This document shows, piece after piece, positions 43,872 to 55,402 of a stretch of DNA of 64,000 bases. The stretch covers positions 3,472,001 through 3,536,000 of the forward strand of contig QYRS01000003.1 in NCBI GenBank assembly GCA_006503535.1, in the 5' to 3' direction. A program made the position numbers and the translations under genes. Source of the DNA: Arthrinium phaeospermum. Its lineage: Eukaryota > Ascomycota > Sordariomycetes > Amphisphaeriales > Apiosporaceae. How positions within the stretch are numbered: the first letter of the stretch is position 1; every line of letters begins with the position of its first letter. Below the pieces are notes generated by a model that ran no database searches, was not told where the DNA came from, and saw only the letters and a program-made list of their open reading frames with translations.

Positions 43872-45304
43872 ATGTCTCCCATACCTCCCATGGCTGGTTA
43901 TGATACGGATACATACGGCCGAATCCCAACGTTCGTGGTTCCCGAAAGCACATTTCCGTTTGCTTGACACTTTTGGTTAACCCGATCACACAGGCAGTTT
44001 TCTGTCTACGACAACGATCCCTACTATGGCTCGGTGATTGAGCCAAGCAGCGGCAGGACGTACCAGAACTTCAAGCCAGGTCGTGAGTAGCTCGCTAGGA
44101 CGGCTTTGCCAGTCCAAACCCTGACCGGCTATAGGCTACCCTCTACCAGACGATGACGCGGAACAGGAACGTATGGGTATGTTCATCACATGCCGGATCA
44201 ACCCCCCTCTGTCAACCTTGGCAACACCCTTCTACATTATCAGAATCAGATCGCTAAGACTATCAACGTTTCGCAGACCTTCAGCATTGCATGTTCAGGA
44301 TTGCGTTGGGTGGCAGATTGTACTTGTCTCCTATCAAGTTCGAAACGACAAAGCATGTCTTGGACGTTGGCACTGGCACTGGTGTCTGGGCCAATGACTT
44401 CGCTGAAGAGCATCCCCAGACCCAAGTCATGGGCATCGATTTGAGTAGGATCCAGCCTTCGCGTTTCCCAAACTGCATCTTTCATCGAGCCGATGCCGAG
44501 GATGAGTGGATGTACTATCCACTTAAATTCGATTTCGTCTTCATGCGCGGCATGAACGTCTGCTTCGATAACACTAGAGCGGTGCTCAGGTGAGTTATTC
44601 TCTGTGCAGATGTTTGATCCTTACGGAGATTAACTTAATATGAAACCACCCGAAAGATCGGCTTTTCTGAACATGAACTCTGGTGCGGCAATCGAGTACC
44701 AGGCCTTGACATGGGAGATCTGCTCTGATGACGGTACGACTGAAGGCACTCACCTGGAACGATGGGCACAGCTGTTATCGGCTGGTGCCTCCGCTATGGG
44801 GAGAGATGTCCGTTGTGTTTCGCACGTCGAAGAATGGCTCAAGGAATTGGGGTTCGTGGACATCCGTCGAGTACAGGTGCTGCTACCAAGTAAGACAACC
44901 ACCCCCCTTATTATCGCAAGGTCAACACAGAGGAGAACTTTTGATGTCTGACTACAACAACAGCGAACAGGTGGCCCCGGGAGGGCAAGTGGAACTTAGT
45001 CGGGAAGTACGCGATGGAAGATCTGTGCATGGGGATAGACGGAGTGTCTCGTCGGTTGCTCACTGCCGCTGGACTCCTGCCAGCCCAAATCAATGAGTTA
45101 TTGCCGTTGGTCAGAAGCGATGTTCGCAATACGAATATCCACGCCTACCTGCCGTTGTAAGCCATCTCAACTTTGAGTCTCCAGCAGTGGTTGGACGACT
45201 GGTACCCTGTGCTGACGAGTTGCCTTAGCCACATCATATATGCGCAGAAGCCATCCCGCGAGGAGATGACCCGGTGCGGCGTTTCTGAGCCTGTCCGTTA
45301 CTGA
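43872..45304 (+). CDS. LaeA-like SAM-dependent methyltransferase
   Basis: This belongs to the fungal methyltransferase family that includes the secondary-metabolism regulator LaeA, most members of which have no known target. Seven exons join in frame: 43872-43957, 43994-44082, 44135-44176 (only 42 bp), 44277-44589, 44657-44889, 44964-45156 and 45229-45304, giving 343 aa. Diagnostic segments appear in order: RTYQNFKPGRYPLPDDDAEQ, HCMFRIALGGRLYLSPI, the SAM-binding DVGTGTG (102-108), EEHPQTQVMGIDLSRIQPS, DEWMYYPLKFDFVFMRGM, EYQALTWEI, TNRWPREGKWNLVGKYAMED and the terminal YLPFHIIYAQKP. The last intron is needed: without it a TAA at 45158 would cut off the conserved end. The start could also be 43638 (78 more residues) or 43890. 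It is a paralogue-type protein and need not be LaeA itself. Confidence 0.88.
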
Positions 45305-46492
45305 GGGTAGGTATGCAATTTCATCTTCTAGATCGGAAGATTCAACGGCTCGCGGAAAGATATTGTTCACGGGGACCGAGGAACGATCGGACAAAGTGGT
45401 GTGATGTCTTACTGGACATCCCTTAGCATGGCCGCCGCTGGAAAAGGCCAAGAGGACCCCAGTGCGAGGATATAACGAGGCGATGATAGGAATGAACAGG
45501 ATACAAATCTGGGTAGCATGTTCAATGGCGGTTTTCTCGCATACACATGAGTAAGCTAGTTCAAAAATGATAGTGGAGACACATGTTTTGAAATAAAGAT
45601 GTTGGTCGGTACGTCATCAATCTTTCGCTATTTCTCTCAAGGACGGGTTGAGCGATGTCACTCAGAATTTTCCCACAATTTCCGGACGACTTGAATTGGT
45701 CTACGAATAGATACTTGGGCACCAAACTTTAATGACTACTAGTCAATACCATGAGTAACAACGCTCGGCATAGCATAGCCTCAACCAAGATCCCAGACGA
45801 TGAAGAGTATACTAATAACTGCTTGGTGTTATGGATTGCCCCTATTATCAAGCGAAGTCGGCGCAAATTAGGGCTCCGGGGCAAGAACTTCTTAGCCGTT
45901 TGCATTGAAATCCTGAGGCATATCTAGGTACAACACCTGAAAACATATACGAGTATACCCGTCCAAGCTTTTACGCTATTCACAGCCTATCTTTACCTGG
46001 TATATAGTATGGATAGGTCATACAAGTTCACCGAAAGTCAAGGAAAGATATCCGTAACTTGCTCAAGCATTACTATATATCTAAGCGAACAAACGGACCA
46101 AATAATTAGTCGTGAGCGATGTTCTACTACGGTAATAAGAGATGTGGTGGTAGTAGTTGGGCTGCAGGGGTTACGCACTACACTTGTATGTGTAATAACC
46201 AGTATAATTTGCCGTCCATGGCCGAGATTGTGGCTGCATATCCAAAGTGAGCTTAGCGAGGCTTTCCTTGACATGAGACGGGGTTTCTTGTACATAACAA
46301 GATAGCAGCCCAATACTTCGCATATACGTGTGCACCTTCTTGCAGTTGTTGGATTTATACAATTATTACGAATAATTATAGTCGAATTCTGATACTCTTT
46401 CCCATCCAGTTCCTCATAGTCTGTCCAGGCCTCATTACGTCATTTCCATCCTCCCTTCCTACTTTACTCATCATAATTGTTTTCATACCCAT
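45305..46492. other. AT-rich convergent intergenic region, possible relic
   Basis: This segment is more AT-rich than most of the window, with many TA steps, which could reflect old RIP. It contains an ATG-started frame of 58 codons at 45751-45927 (listed separately) and no other credible gene. Confidence 0.4.
45751..45927 (+). other. Short unexplained open frame, 58 aa
   Basis: The frame starts MSNNARHSIASTKIPDDEEY and ends in a basic stretch (KRSRRKLGLRGKN) followed by FLAVCIEILRHI. Composition is more protein-like than its AT-rich surroundings. I recognise no family. It could be a fragment of an old mobile element or chance. Confidence 0.2.
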
Positions 46493-48029
46493 CTATCCGC
46501 GTCTCTGCGATTGCCGCTGAAGCTCAATGGTGTTTTCGTCATCCTCGTCCTCGACGGTAGTACGCTTCCCAAGCCCTCCTATATCGTCATGGCGGTGGCC
46601 GCGACTGTTCCGCTGGCCCACGCTCTCGTCGCCGCTGTCCCCCTCTTCACTGATCCTCTCATTCACGAGGTGCTTCTGCGACGAGCCGATTCGGATCGCG
46701 ATCCCCGATGAGTTGCGCGGCGGCTTGTAATCGTCATCTCCCGCAGGGGCGGACAGGGTAGTGTCACTGCCGGCAGCGTGGTGATGGACCTTTGCCGTAC
46801 TCTTCTGGTAATGTCGGCTGCTCTCGCTGCTGCTGTTGCCGCTGTGGACGCGGACGGCGGGGGCGTCGGGGTCCTGGCCCCGCACGCGGGCCAGCAGGAG
46901 CTTCGGCGTGAAGAGCGGCTTCAGCGCCGGTACGCTCGCGCACATGATGCCGACGTTGATCTCGATCATGGACCAGACGTTGATCTGTAGGTAGAACAAT
47001 GAGCTTTCTGTTTAGAGGAGGGGGGCGAAAGAAAACGCAGTTTGACAGGTTTGGGGGAAACGACTCACGAGACTTCCGTCCATAAAGGGGTCTGCAGCCA
47101 GCGTGTACGTGTAAATCGAATAGAGCCGGACGCAAGACATGGCCGTAGCAAAGATGCCGGCGCCGAAGACGCCGTAGAGGACGTAGCGGTCGCGGCGGCG
47201 GATCTGCAGGGAGTTGAGCGTCTTGAGGGGCATCGCCAGGATCCAGAAGTCCATGACGATGTTGAAGGCCGAGGTGAAGTAGAAGAAGGCCGTCGTGTTG
47301 ATGCACGAGGCAGCCCGGGCGGCGGGCGCCAGGGTCGGGTCCCACTGCCGCGAGAGGGGCTGGCACTGCCCGAAGGTCACGGAGATGCACACGATGAAGA
47401 AGACGCCCAGGAGGGCGTGGGTGGTGTAGCAGGCCACGCGGAAGGACCGGGTCAGGGCTATTTATCGGGGGCAAGAGAGGTTAGATGGAGCGAGCTTTGT
47501 ATGGCGTGTAGATAGGTACTCACCAATGTTGTAGTACATGGCCACAATAGAACACTTCGTCGTCACAATGATCACGTAGTATAATAACTCGATGGCGTAT
47601 GTGAGCTTAAGGAGCGTCCCCATCTGCTCTATCGTGAGGGTGAGGATCGAGGCGCCCAAACCGGCGTCCCGTGCAAGGACGTTGCAGATCAGGTACCCGA
47701 TGACGAAGAGCTGTGGTTTACCATAAGTAAGTCAACTGTATTCGGTCGCCTGCTCTGAGAGATATTGAGACGTACCATAGAAATGAAGATCAGGATATCG
47801 TCGGGTCCGGTTTTCTTGATTAATCCGGTTCGGATGATGCCCCGAATGAAGACGATAAGAGCTAACGAGTTGACCATCTGTCAGTCATGGCACCCAGCAT
47901 GTCGGCATTCCAAGCGAGAAAGGGACAAAGCTTACCTGAGATCGCCGTGAAGACAAACGAGATGTTGACCAAGGCATTTGCTTGGTCAACCTTGTTTGGT
48001 AGCATCGATGGATCCATCGCGTTGTCCAT
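46493..48029 (-). CDS. Fungal rhodopsin-domain (PTH11/SAT4-like) integral membrane protein, second copy
   Basis: This is a seven-transmembrane protein of the same family as the 11.3-12.9 kb gene. Five exons join in frame: 48029-47936, 47861-47776, 47710-47524, 47457-47069 and 46984-46493, giving 415 aa. Family features are the first helix INISFVFTAIS-type segment (here ALVNISFVFTAISALIVFIR), KKTGPDDILIFIS, the YYVIIVTTKCSIVAMYYNI helix, QCQPLSRQWD with AASCINT, the helix SAFNIVMDFWILAMPL, LQIRRRDRYVLYGVFGAGIF, and the closing helix INVGIMCASVPALKPLF. The tail of about 130 residues is Ser/His/Asp-rich. The two proteins share fold and length but clearly differ in sequence, so they are not a recent duplication. 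No CFEM domain is present. Ligand and role are unknown. Confidence 0.88.
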
Positions 48030-51000
48030 GCTGACTAGAAGAGACGTGATGAGGGTATTCGCGGTCCTGCTGAGTACGATACTGGAAGAAAGGAAGTGCT
48101 CAGACCTATCCAGTCAACATCAGCCACTGCGTCGTCAGGAGAGCCAGTCTGTCGCTTAAGAGTAGGTAGATTATGACCGATGAGAAACCCAGATGTTAGG
48201 GGAAAGCTCCCCCGTTCATTATATAACCATACCTGTGCCATGAGTGTGCGAGAGGCGACGACGGGTTCATGGGGTGTAAGTCAAAGCGTTTGTGGATACA
48301 CGAATCTCACGAACGCTGGCATCGATCTCCGTTCAGGTCCAAGAAAGACCACCCTTCCCCCAGAACAGCTGCGCTCGAGACGGGCTGAGTAAGGGTGGTT
48401 CTCGAGGGATGGACCCTGTACATGTGCGATTAGACGTTGCAATGCGGATCTCGCTGATGGATTCTGCCCACCAAAGATACTCGCTCTCTCGGCCGGGCCC
48501 CACTGTCTGCGGAATTTGGTATGCAAGTACATATTGTACATACCTAGACTTTAGCAACCACAATTCGGAGGAGACAGACTAACCTCAATACGGCTTTCAC
48601 CTCGTCGACTATCATCCGCTTTGAAGTTGATTCGGCTTTAAGAAACAGCAGGACGAGCCACGGCGATGTGGGCAGAGTCTTGCCCATGATTCGCTGAGCG
48701 CCACCTCGCTTCATTCGGCGACTTGGTCTTACTGTCCCGTATGACTGAGGAAGCCTAGCGGCATGGATATATACATAGTTCACTACAGGACTTTGGTCCA
48801 AGGCAAACTCAGCGCAGCAAGGAACGTGAACCAACGAGCGTTGGGCTGTGCCACTATTCGGCTGTCGCTGGGATGGTGGCTTGACTCGACCGTTACAGAA
48901 AGTTCCCGTCGTCAGCACCCGGGCTGTTCGTACATACGTACGTCGGGCTGCCACTGGCACTTTTCTCTGGCGCTCGGGTTGATCTGATGGTGCGCATCGA
49001 GGCGGACTATGTACCAGCTTCGGACTTATGGTGTTTCCCTGTGTGGTGGATCCCCCGTTTAAGATGTGTCTGTGTGGCTACCTTGGGTAATTGGCCCTTG
49101 CAACAAAACGCATGCCTGCAATAGCTGTAGCCAGGTATGACGACTTGAAACAGGGAGAATTTCGGCGGCGATGGAGAATTGCCGGGGCCTCTCTGCCCGC
49201 CGCTCGAGTTGATGTTAGGTATTCTGGTCGTGCGTCCAAATCTATCGAACCCCGTCCGGCAGTGAACCAATAACTGGGTCCGACTCGAGTCTGACTGACG
49301 GGCAGCGGCAACGTCAAAGTCACGAGTGATCTAACATCAAGAAGATCTTCAACGGTTCACGCATCGTGATGGAGACTGTCGATGGTAGCATGCGAGCACC
49401 TGCAGATCGACATCATTCTCAGCTCTTTCTTCACGTACCTACCTGGTTTGGCGGCAGGTACGCCCGACCAGCTGGAAAATGTCTCCACAATGCCAAGTGA
49501 GCTGCTCCTGCCTCTGCCTCTGCCTCTGCCTTCTTCGTCACGATCAAAATCCAAGAGAAAAATCTTGGACTGTTCATAAGGCAAAAGGCGGTGCAAGTTC
49601 CACAATACGGATTCCTGCCATTTCAGAGAGCTCAAAGTAATCGTTCTTGGTTGGCGACTGAAGAGAGAGTACGGACTATTGCCGGCATGTCAGGGATCCT
49701 GCCTGTAATACTAGCGGCAAACCTCTTCCCGCCGACCCTTTCTACTCCACCCCGGAACATGATCCGTGATTCTTTCTGTCGGCCGCGACGCGACTTGACA
49801 GGAACACCCTGCCTTTAATTCGGTACGCTGCCCCGAGTGGCTGCCGGATCGCCTGTTCCCCTGTGCTTATGTGGCATCGCGCTTCTTGACTAAAGTTTTC
49901 CCGAGGACATTCAAGAGGCTTAGCAGCGACCAAAGAGAAGAACCATATCAACCTCGGTATATACTTATGTATACCAGTCACGCCCCCCCTCTTATATGAA
50001 ACGGTTTTTGCTAGATCTTGGACGACCCAGATCAGATCACCACCACCGCCTGCAAGATGGATACTACTACGCTTTGTTCTCTCTTACTTTTCTCCTCCCC
50101 TCCACTCCTGCGTTTTTCATCAACAACTTCAGAGCGCAACCTGAGCCAACGGCCATCGGACCGTTCGGGGAGGCGGAAGGACCCTCTCGATCCACATCCG
50201 TAGAATTTTGCCTCTCGACCCCGTATCTAATCAATCTGCCCTTCACTCAGGCGCACCACTCAGACCTCCCCGGCCGATCATGAAAATTTTCGATTTTGAA
50301 CACACTATGATATTGACATCACCCACATAAACGGAATGACAACCCTTCTTATTCTGGGCGTAGTTAATTTGTAATAGCCTTCCCGCATTTTAGGGGTTGC
50401 TGCACTCGGCATTCCCCTCTAAGTCAGCCGACCGACTCTCTCCCCCTGAGCAAGTAGGCGGCGACTGGAAACATTCAGAAATCCCTTATCAACACATCTG
50501 GGAGGCGCGGTCCCATTCCGGCCTTGTTGAGAACATCATACATACTGGATCCAACCTGCCAATTGCACTGAAGTGACGACAGAAATGGTACAGCATAACG
50601 AGTATTAAAGCACCAACTTCGAATTCTACCCGCCTAGACATATCTAGATCAAAGCAGACAACTTCGCTTTATGTGTACCAAGTCTCATGGGCAAGTAAAA
50701 CCCCGCCGATCAAATAGTGAAACGAAATTTCTCAGGTTGCAGTCCAAAATGAGGATGGTATCTCCTTCCGGATGTCTCGCCGCCTCTATCGCCGCTATTT
50801 TCCAGCCTGGTAGGGGGTCTTTTATCCTTGCCTCCTACGTCGTATCTTATGGATATCAATGTGCATATCGGAGCCCTCGTTTAAAGTTTAAGTATAGCCG
50901 AGACTATAGACAGACTAAACCTTATCAACAGGAACATACTTGTTTGCGATTTGTGTGAGTATTTATTTTATCTGCTGCCTTGTAAATGAAATAGCATTGG

Positions 51001-51077
51001 CAGATAGTATCCAATCTTTGTTAGAGGGCCGCAAGAGTCCATTTTAGTAGGAACCCCCTTTTGAGAGTGTGACCGTC
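48030..51077. other. 3-kb intergenic region, no gene recognised
   Basis: Many short frames on both strands lack family features. A CTGCCT repeat lies at 49505-49530. The right end is the 3' region of the F-box-type gene. Confidence 0.45.
49505..49530. repeat. CTGCCT hexanucleotide microsatellite
   Basis: About four tandem CTGCCT units. Confidence 0.8.
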
Positions 51078-52580
51078 TCACCAGACCTCATCGAGATCGA
51101 GCGCCCAGGGTTCCATATTATCAGCGTCCCAAGCGGCACGGTTCAAGGTATATGTGCAGATACAGCCTAGTCCGAGAATAGCCACCAACATGTTGTCGAT
51201 AGCAGTCATCAGTCTCGAATTATACTCAGCAGTGGCGGAGGAGAACACTTCCAGATGAACCTCCTGCAGACGCTTGAAGCGTCCCTGGAGCCTGGCGGCT
51301 TGCAAGTCCAGCGGAAACGTGAGCATGAACGTGTTAAATTCGTTGCTGCAGCCCTGGAGGAACAAGAGCTTGAGTCTTCGGACATTAGGGGGAAGCATGT
51401 CCGGGACCCGTACCTGACCGGTGGCGAGGCCTGGGCGGACCAGCTGCTGATGCTCGATCTCGAGATCCTCGACGCAGCGAAGTTGGGGGAGGGACGAGAG
51501 AAGTATGCCTTGCCGTTGCAAGTTAAAAGCCATGCCTGCCAGCCTCAGTCTCACTAGCGTCGCCGCGTTTTGATGCAAAGCTTGGTTCAGATCCCCCTGC
51601 TGCGTTGTAGGCAAGCCGTAACGTAGATGCGAGACTACGCTGTCAATTCTGAGAGTCCTCAGAGCATGTGCCTGTTCCACCAGCCTGATTACACCCCCCG
51701 CGTCATTGCCAATGGCAGCATGAATATCTTTGAGCCCGTTGGCCCATTCAGGGGGAGGTATGCCTTCTGCCGCGTTTGTGAAGGACGAGGCCTTCCAAAG
51801 GTCCAAGCGACGCAGACTTGGGAGGTGGGCGAGAAAATCTTGACAGATCTGTACACCTGGCCATGACGGTGGCGGAGCACCACGATCAGGCTGCAGACGA
51901 ATTGTTGACAAGAGTGGCAGAACGGGACTATGTTCAATGCCACCGTAGACGAGGAATTGCTCCAGGAGGTCGGAGAAAGGCTGCACCGGTGAGTCAAAAC
52001 TCGAACCGCCCTGTATCAAAAGGGTCTGCAGTCTGGGGGTAAAACAGAGTAGAACTGCCAATAATTTCTGCGGTGCTTGCGAGTCATTGTTAGACTGCTG
52101 TGTTCCACCGACTGCCCCAGAGGATGGTGTCTGGGTTGGGGGCTCCAAGAGTGCAACTTGATCAAAGAGCCGGATTTCAGCAGCAGGTAGATCTTTAACG
52201 AAGCCGCGCATAGCCTGCCACTTGTGAAGTACGGCGTCATGAGGCTGATTCATGTCGCGGCGGGCCGGCCATAGGTTAAAAGCACAAGCCAGGTGCCGAA
52301 TGTGTGGCCGCAGTGATGGCGAGGTGGCCAGAGAGTGCAATAGTTCTACGAGACTCTCCGATCCTTTGTATGGCTCGCTCCGATCGTGGTAGAGAACGAT
52401 GGATTCGTACAGCCAAGGCTGGGCTGCTGCGAGAAGCTTGTGGCTTGTCAGACAGAGGTTGCGAAGACATGCTTGTCTTTCTAGAAACGTTGCGTCGGGG
52501 GCATACATCCCCAACTTCATGGGTTGAAGTTGGAAAGCAGCCGCAATGTTGCTCCAAATTTCAAGCGGGAGCTCCGGCAT
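51078..52580 (-). CDS. F-box-like, leucine-rich protein
   Basis: This intronless 500-aa protein starts at the ATG at 52580. It opens with an F-box-like helix set (MPELPLEIWSNIAAAF, then LRNLCLTSHKLLAAAQPWLY), the part that would dock onto Skp1 in an SCF ubiquitin ligase. The rest is a long array of Leu-rich segments with LRRLDLWKAS, LRTLRIDS, LVRLRLAGM and VRRLKLLFLQG, as in fungal F-box/LRR proteins that select substrates. Residues about 150-170 form a Ser/Gln/Asn-rich disordered insert. Fungal genomes hold dozens of such genes with no known targets, so the substrate cannot be guessed. The next gene to the right is also an LRR protein in the same orientation, but the two sequences differ. 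Confidence 0.75.
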   Translation of the reverse strand: MPELPLEIWSNIAAAFQLQPMKLGMYAPDATFLERQACLRNLCLTSHKLLAAAQPWLYESIVLYHDRSEPYKGSESLVELLHSLATSPSLRPHIRHLACAFNLWPARRDMNQPHDAVLHKWQAMRGFVKDLPAAEIRLFDQVALLEPPTQTPSSGAVGGTQQSNNDSQAPQKLLAVLLCFTPRLQTLLIQGGSSFDSPVQPFSDLLEQFLVYGGIEHSPVLPLLSTIRLQPDRGAPPPSWPGVQICQDFLAHLPSLRRLDLWKASSFTNAAEGIPPPEWANGLKDIHAAIGNDAGGVIRLVEQAHALRTLRIDSVVSHLRYGLPTTQQGDLNQALHQNAATLVRLRLAGMAFNLQRQGILLSSLPQLRCVEDLEIEHQQLVRPGLATGQVRVPDMLPPNVRRLKLLFLQGCSNEFNTFMLTFPLDLQAARLQGRFKRLQEVHLEVFSSATAEYNSRLMTAIDNMLVAILGLGCICTYTLNRAAWDADNMEPWALDLDEVW

Positions 52581-55402
52581 CTTGGGAGAAGTGTAGGGTG
52601 CTCAATAATAAAATGAAAAAGGGAAGGAAGATGGGGCTGGAAAAGGTGATGATGCATCAAAAAGTGAAGGTGGCAGGATGTAGTTTGGGCGCCTTCTTGA
52701 ATGTTTTTTCTGGAAGTGATATCTCATTTTGGGTCGTTGTTGAACCCGATTGAGATGAGGGGCATTCATGATCCATCAAGCAGGCACCAGTGAGACAACA
52801 GGATGACTCAGCATCATTCATTGAGTACCTTTTATCAATGACACTCAATGGCAATTGAATCGATCAATTATTGATACTTATGAGGTTGAATTTGGTCATT
52901 GCAAGGGTGCCGGTGTTGATTGAATGGATTCTTTACTCATTGTGATGTGCATAAAAATTGACGCTGAAAAGTCGGCTTTCAAAAAAATGAATGAGACAGC
53001 GATAATCGGCACTACTTGGAGCAACGGTTATTACTACAATATATAAAACAAGGTAACTATGGTACACACATCAGTCGAAGCGATGTCTAGCCCATGACGA
53101 ACAAATTTTACTCATAGACTTCGGGGCTCAGACTCACGCCATATGAGCTACTACGACGTGGGCGTTTTCAAAGTATCAACTTGCTTGGTTTATTCTGTCA
53201 TATTCTGTTCCTTTTACTAGACTAATGACTCCTGCATGTCGAACCGTCTAAGCCATCTGGTTTGCTCATTTCATGGCAAGCGAGCCAGCCAGCAAAACAA
53301 ACAGACACGCAACGTAATATGCCATCCAGCACCCAGAGTCAACGCCAAGGCATCCCAGATCTCGGAAGGGCGTTACTTTAGAGATCCCTTGTAACCTAGG
53401 TAGATGAAAACATACCCAAGCAGTACGTGCGGGTATATAGAATTCCTCACGAGAGAGTTGATTGTATTTCCCATGACATGGAGTTAGCTGTCCCCTTGCA
53501 TGAGAGCATTATTACATACTGCTCGAGTTTCTTGGATCTGCCCGTTCGTCTTCTTACTTCTTTGTCTTTTCTGCCAGAGGCTCGTTTTGATCTGGAGGAC
53601 TGATGAAAACACGTAATATGGTGATATGATAGAAGCTAGGAAGCGTTTCAACTGCAATGTATGTTGAGAATGACCTTGAAAGAGATAACCCAGGAAGCTT
53701 TTAACCCCTATGGCCATCTTTATGAAATTTTGGATGAGGAAGACCGGTAGAATATCCGGGGCTGATTGCATGCCTTACCGGTAGCAGTTAATTATATTTG
53801 CAACTTGGAGATTTCGAGGAAGTGAAAGGCCTTTCTGTTGTCCAAGCTTCTTCTTATTACTTAGCCTTCTCAAGAGGCTGAGTCACATTCAAGCATTGAG
53901 CCAAAGCCTTGTGCTCTCTCCTTACCCCTGTGTCAGGTTTGGCAATGGCAACGACGGCCACACTTATTGAGTATAATAGATATGCATTACAAGCTTGGGA
54001 GGCGATGAAACATCACTAGAAGCGTCGGGACTTACCGCTTGCACCAGGTGTACAAAACTTCCCATATAAATACAAGTCTGTTTCCAGCCCATCCCACCCT
54101 AATTTGCTGCTCTACGGTGCGTATGAGACAGAGATTCAGTAGTTATTGCGGCTTTGACAAGACAATGACATTATAAATGTTCCGAGAAGCAATGTATGAC
54201 GGCCCAACAGCAGTTTTCAGCAGCCTGTGGCTGATCCGGGCATTGGATCCTCGATAACACCACAACGAGGTACCAGTCACAGGAGGACATTTAAACCCAG
54301 AAGAGAGGGATGAAAAGGAAATGTAATTTTTGTTGCCCACAACAGGCCCATCCATAAAAGAGCCGAGATCGCAACGTGCGTGAGTAAGGTAATTGAACAA
54401 GGTGATTGAACAAGGTGATCCTCCAGATGCACATTATGATATGAGCAGCTTCATGTCATAGAAGGCGGGCGGCCATATAATTGAGATCATTGGAACGTCA
54501 CAGTGAGATAAGAAAACAGGAAAAGAGAAAAGGATGCCCGCTCGTGGCGGCATATCTTCCAAGATATTTACCAATCTACAACCCAGACCAAGCTCTCACT
54601 CGTACAGTAGCTTAGTCGTGCTCTGAAAACGAGGCCCATACAGCTGATCGAGACACCAAAGATCGCAGGCTGGATCTTGGAGAATTGTTGATGTGGCCGA
54701 GTAGGAGAAGAAAGGGCCATCAGCATTAGATGTTTAAGGCTGCACTCCAAAACCTATCTGCAATGGTACGAAGAGAATTACACAAGAGGAGCTTCTCGAA
54801 TTCATCCTAAGCCAGCTCCCTTGAATGATGTCGCACAATTAAATTAATCAGGGCGTTCACCAACACCCTCAAATCGTCAAGCTGCCTGCTGATGCCAAGC
54901 ATGGTGCCGTGTCCATCCACGCGCCCGGCTCGAGATGTGACCAGGATTGAAAGTTCTGGTTCTCGTCTTGTTCGCATGGCATCAAATCTCGATCTCGGCA
55001 GTCATGTGCCCAAAAAGCCATGAAAGTCATAATGCAAAGCGTTTGTGCATTTATCGCAACTACATACAGCATCTTTGGTTTCTATTTCATTACAAGAATA
55101 TTCTTCATGATGTAAACGGAGGCATGTGCTGCCTTGCCGTTGGCTGTTCGTTTCGGGGTATCAGGTCATCCCAGCCAAGCTCCTCGTCCACGCCCCTATA
55201 CTGCCATCCCATGGCCATGCATGTTCATCCGTACATTTCTTTAGTGGTAGTATCGGGGGAGGTTCGGCGTCGTAGTATCTACAGAAAAGCAAAATAGACT
55301 CCTCACAACGCCAAGCCAACTGAGTATTAGTTGTACAGTGGTGAGGGGTCGAATACGGTAACTGCCATGCGCGACACGCATATCCAGACAGGGGGGAACT
55401 CG
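52581..55402. other. 2.8-kb intergenic region, no gene recognised
   Basis: AT content is higher here than in the genes, especially 52840-53220. Frames are short and without family features. It should hold the promoter of the F-box-like gene and the 3' region of the next gene. Confidence 0.45.

Noticed and set aside
44177..44276. Apparent frameshift in the LaeA-like gene
   Set aside because: It is explained by a 100-bp intron (GTATGT to CGCAG) that restores the family sequence; nothing is broken.
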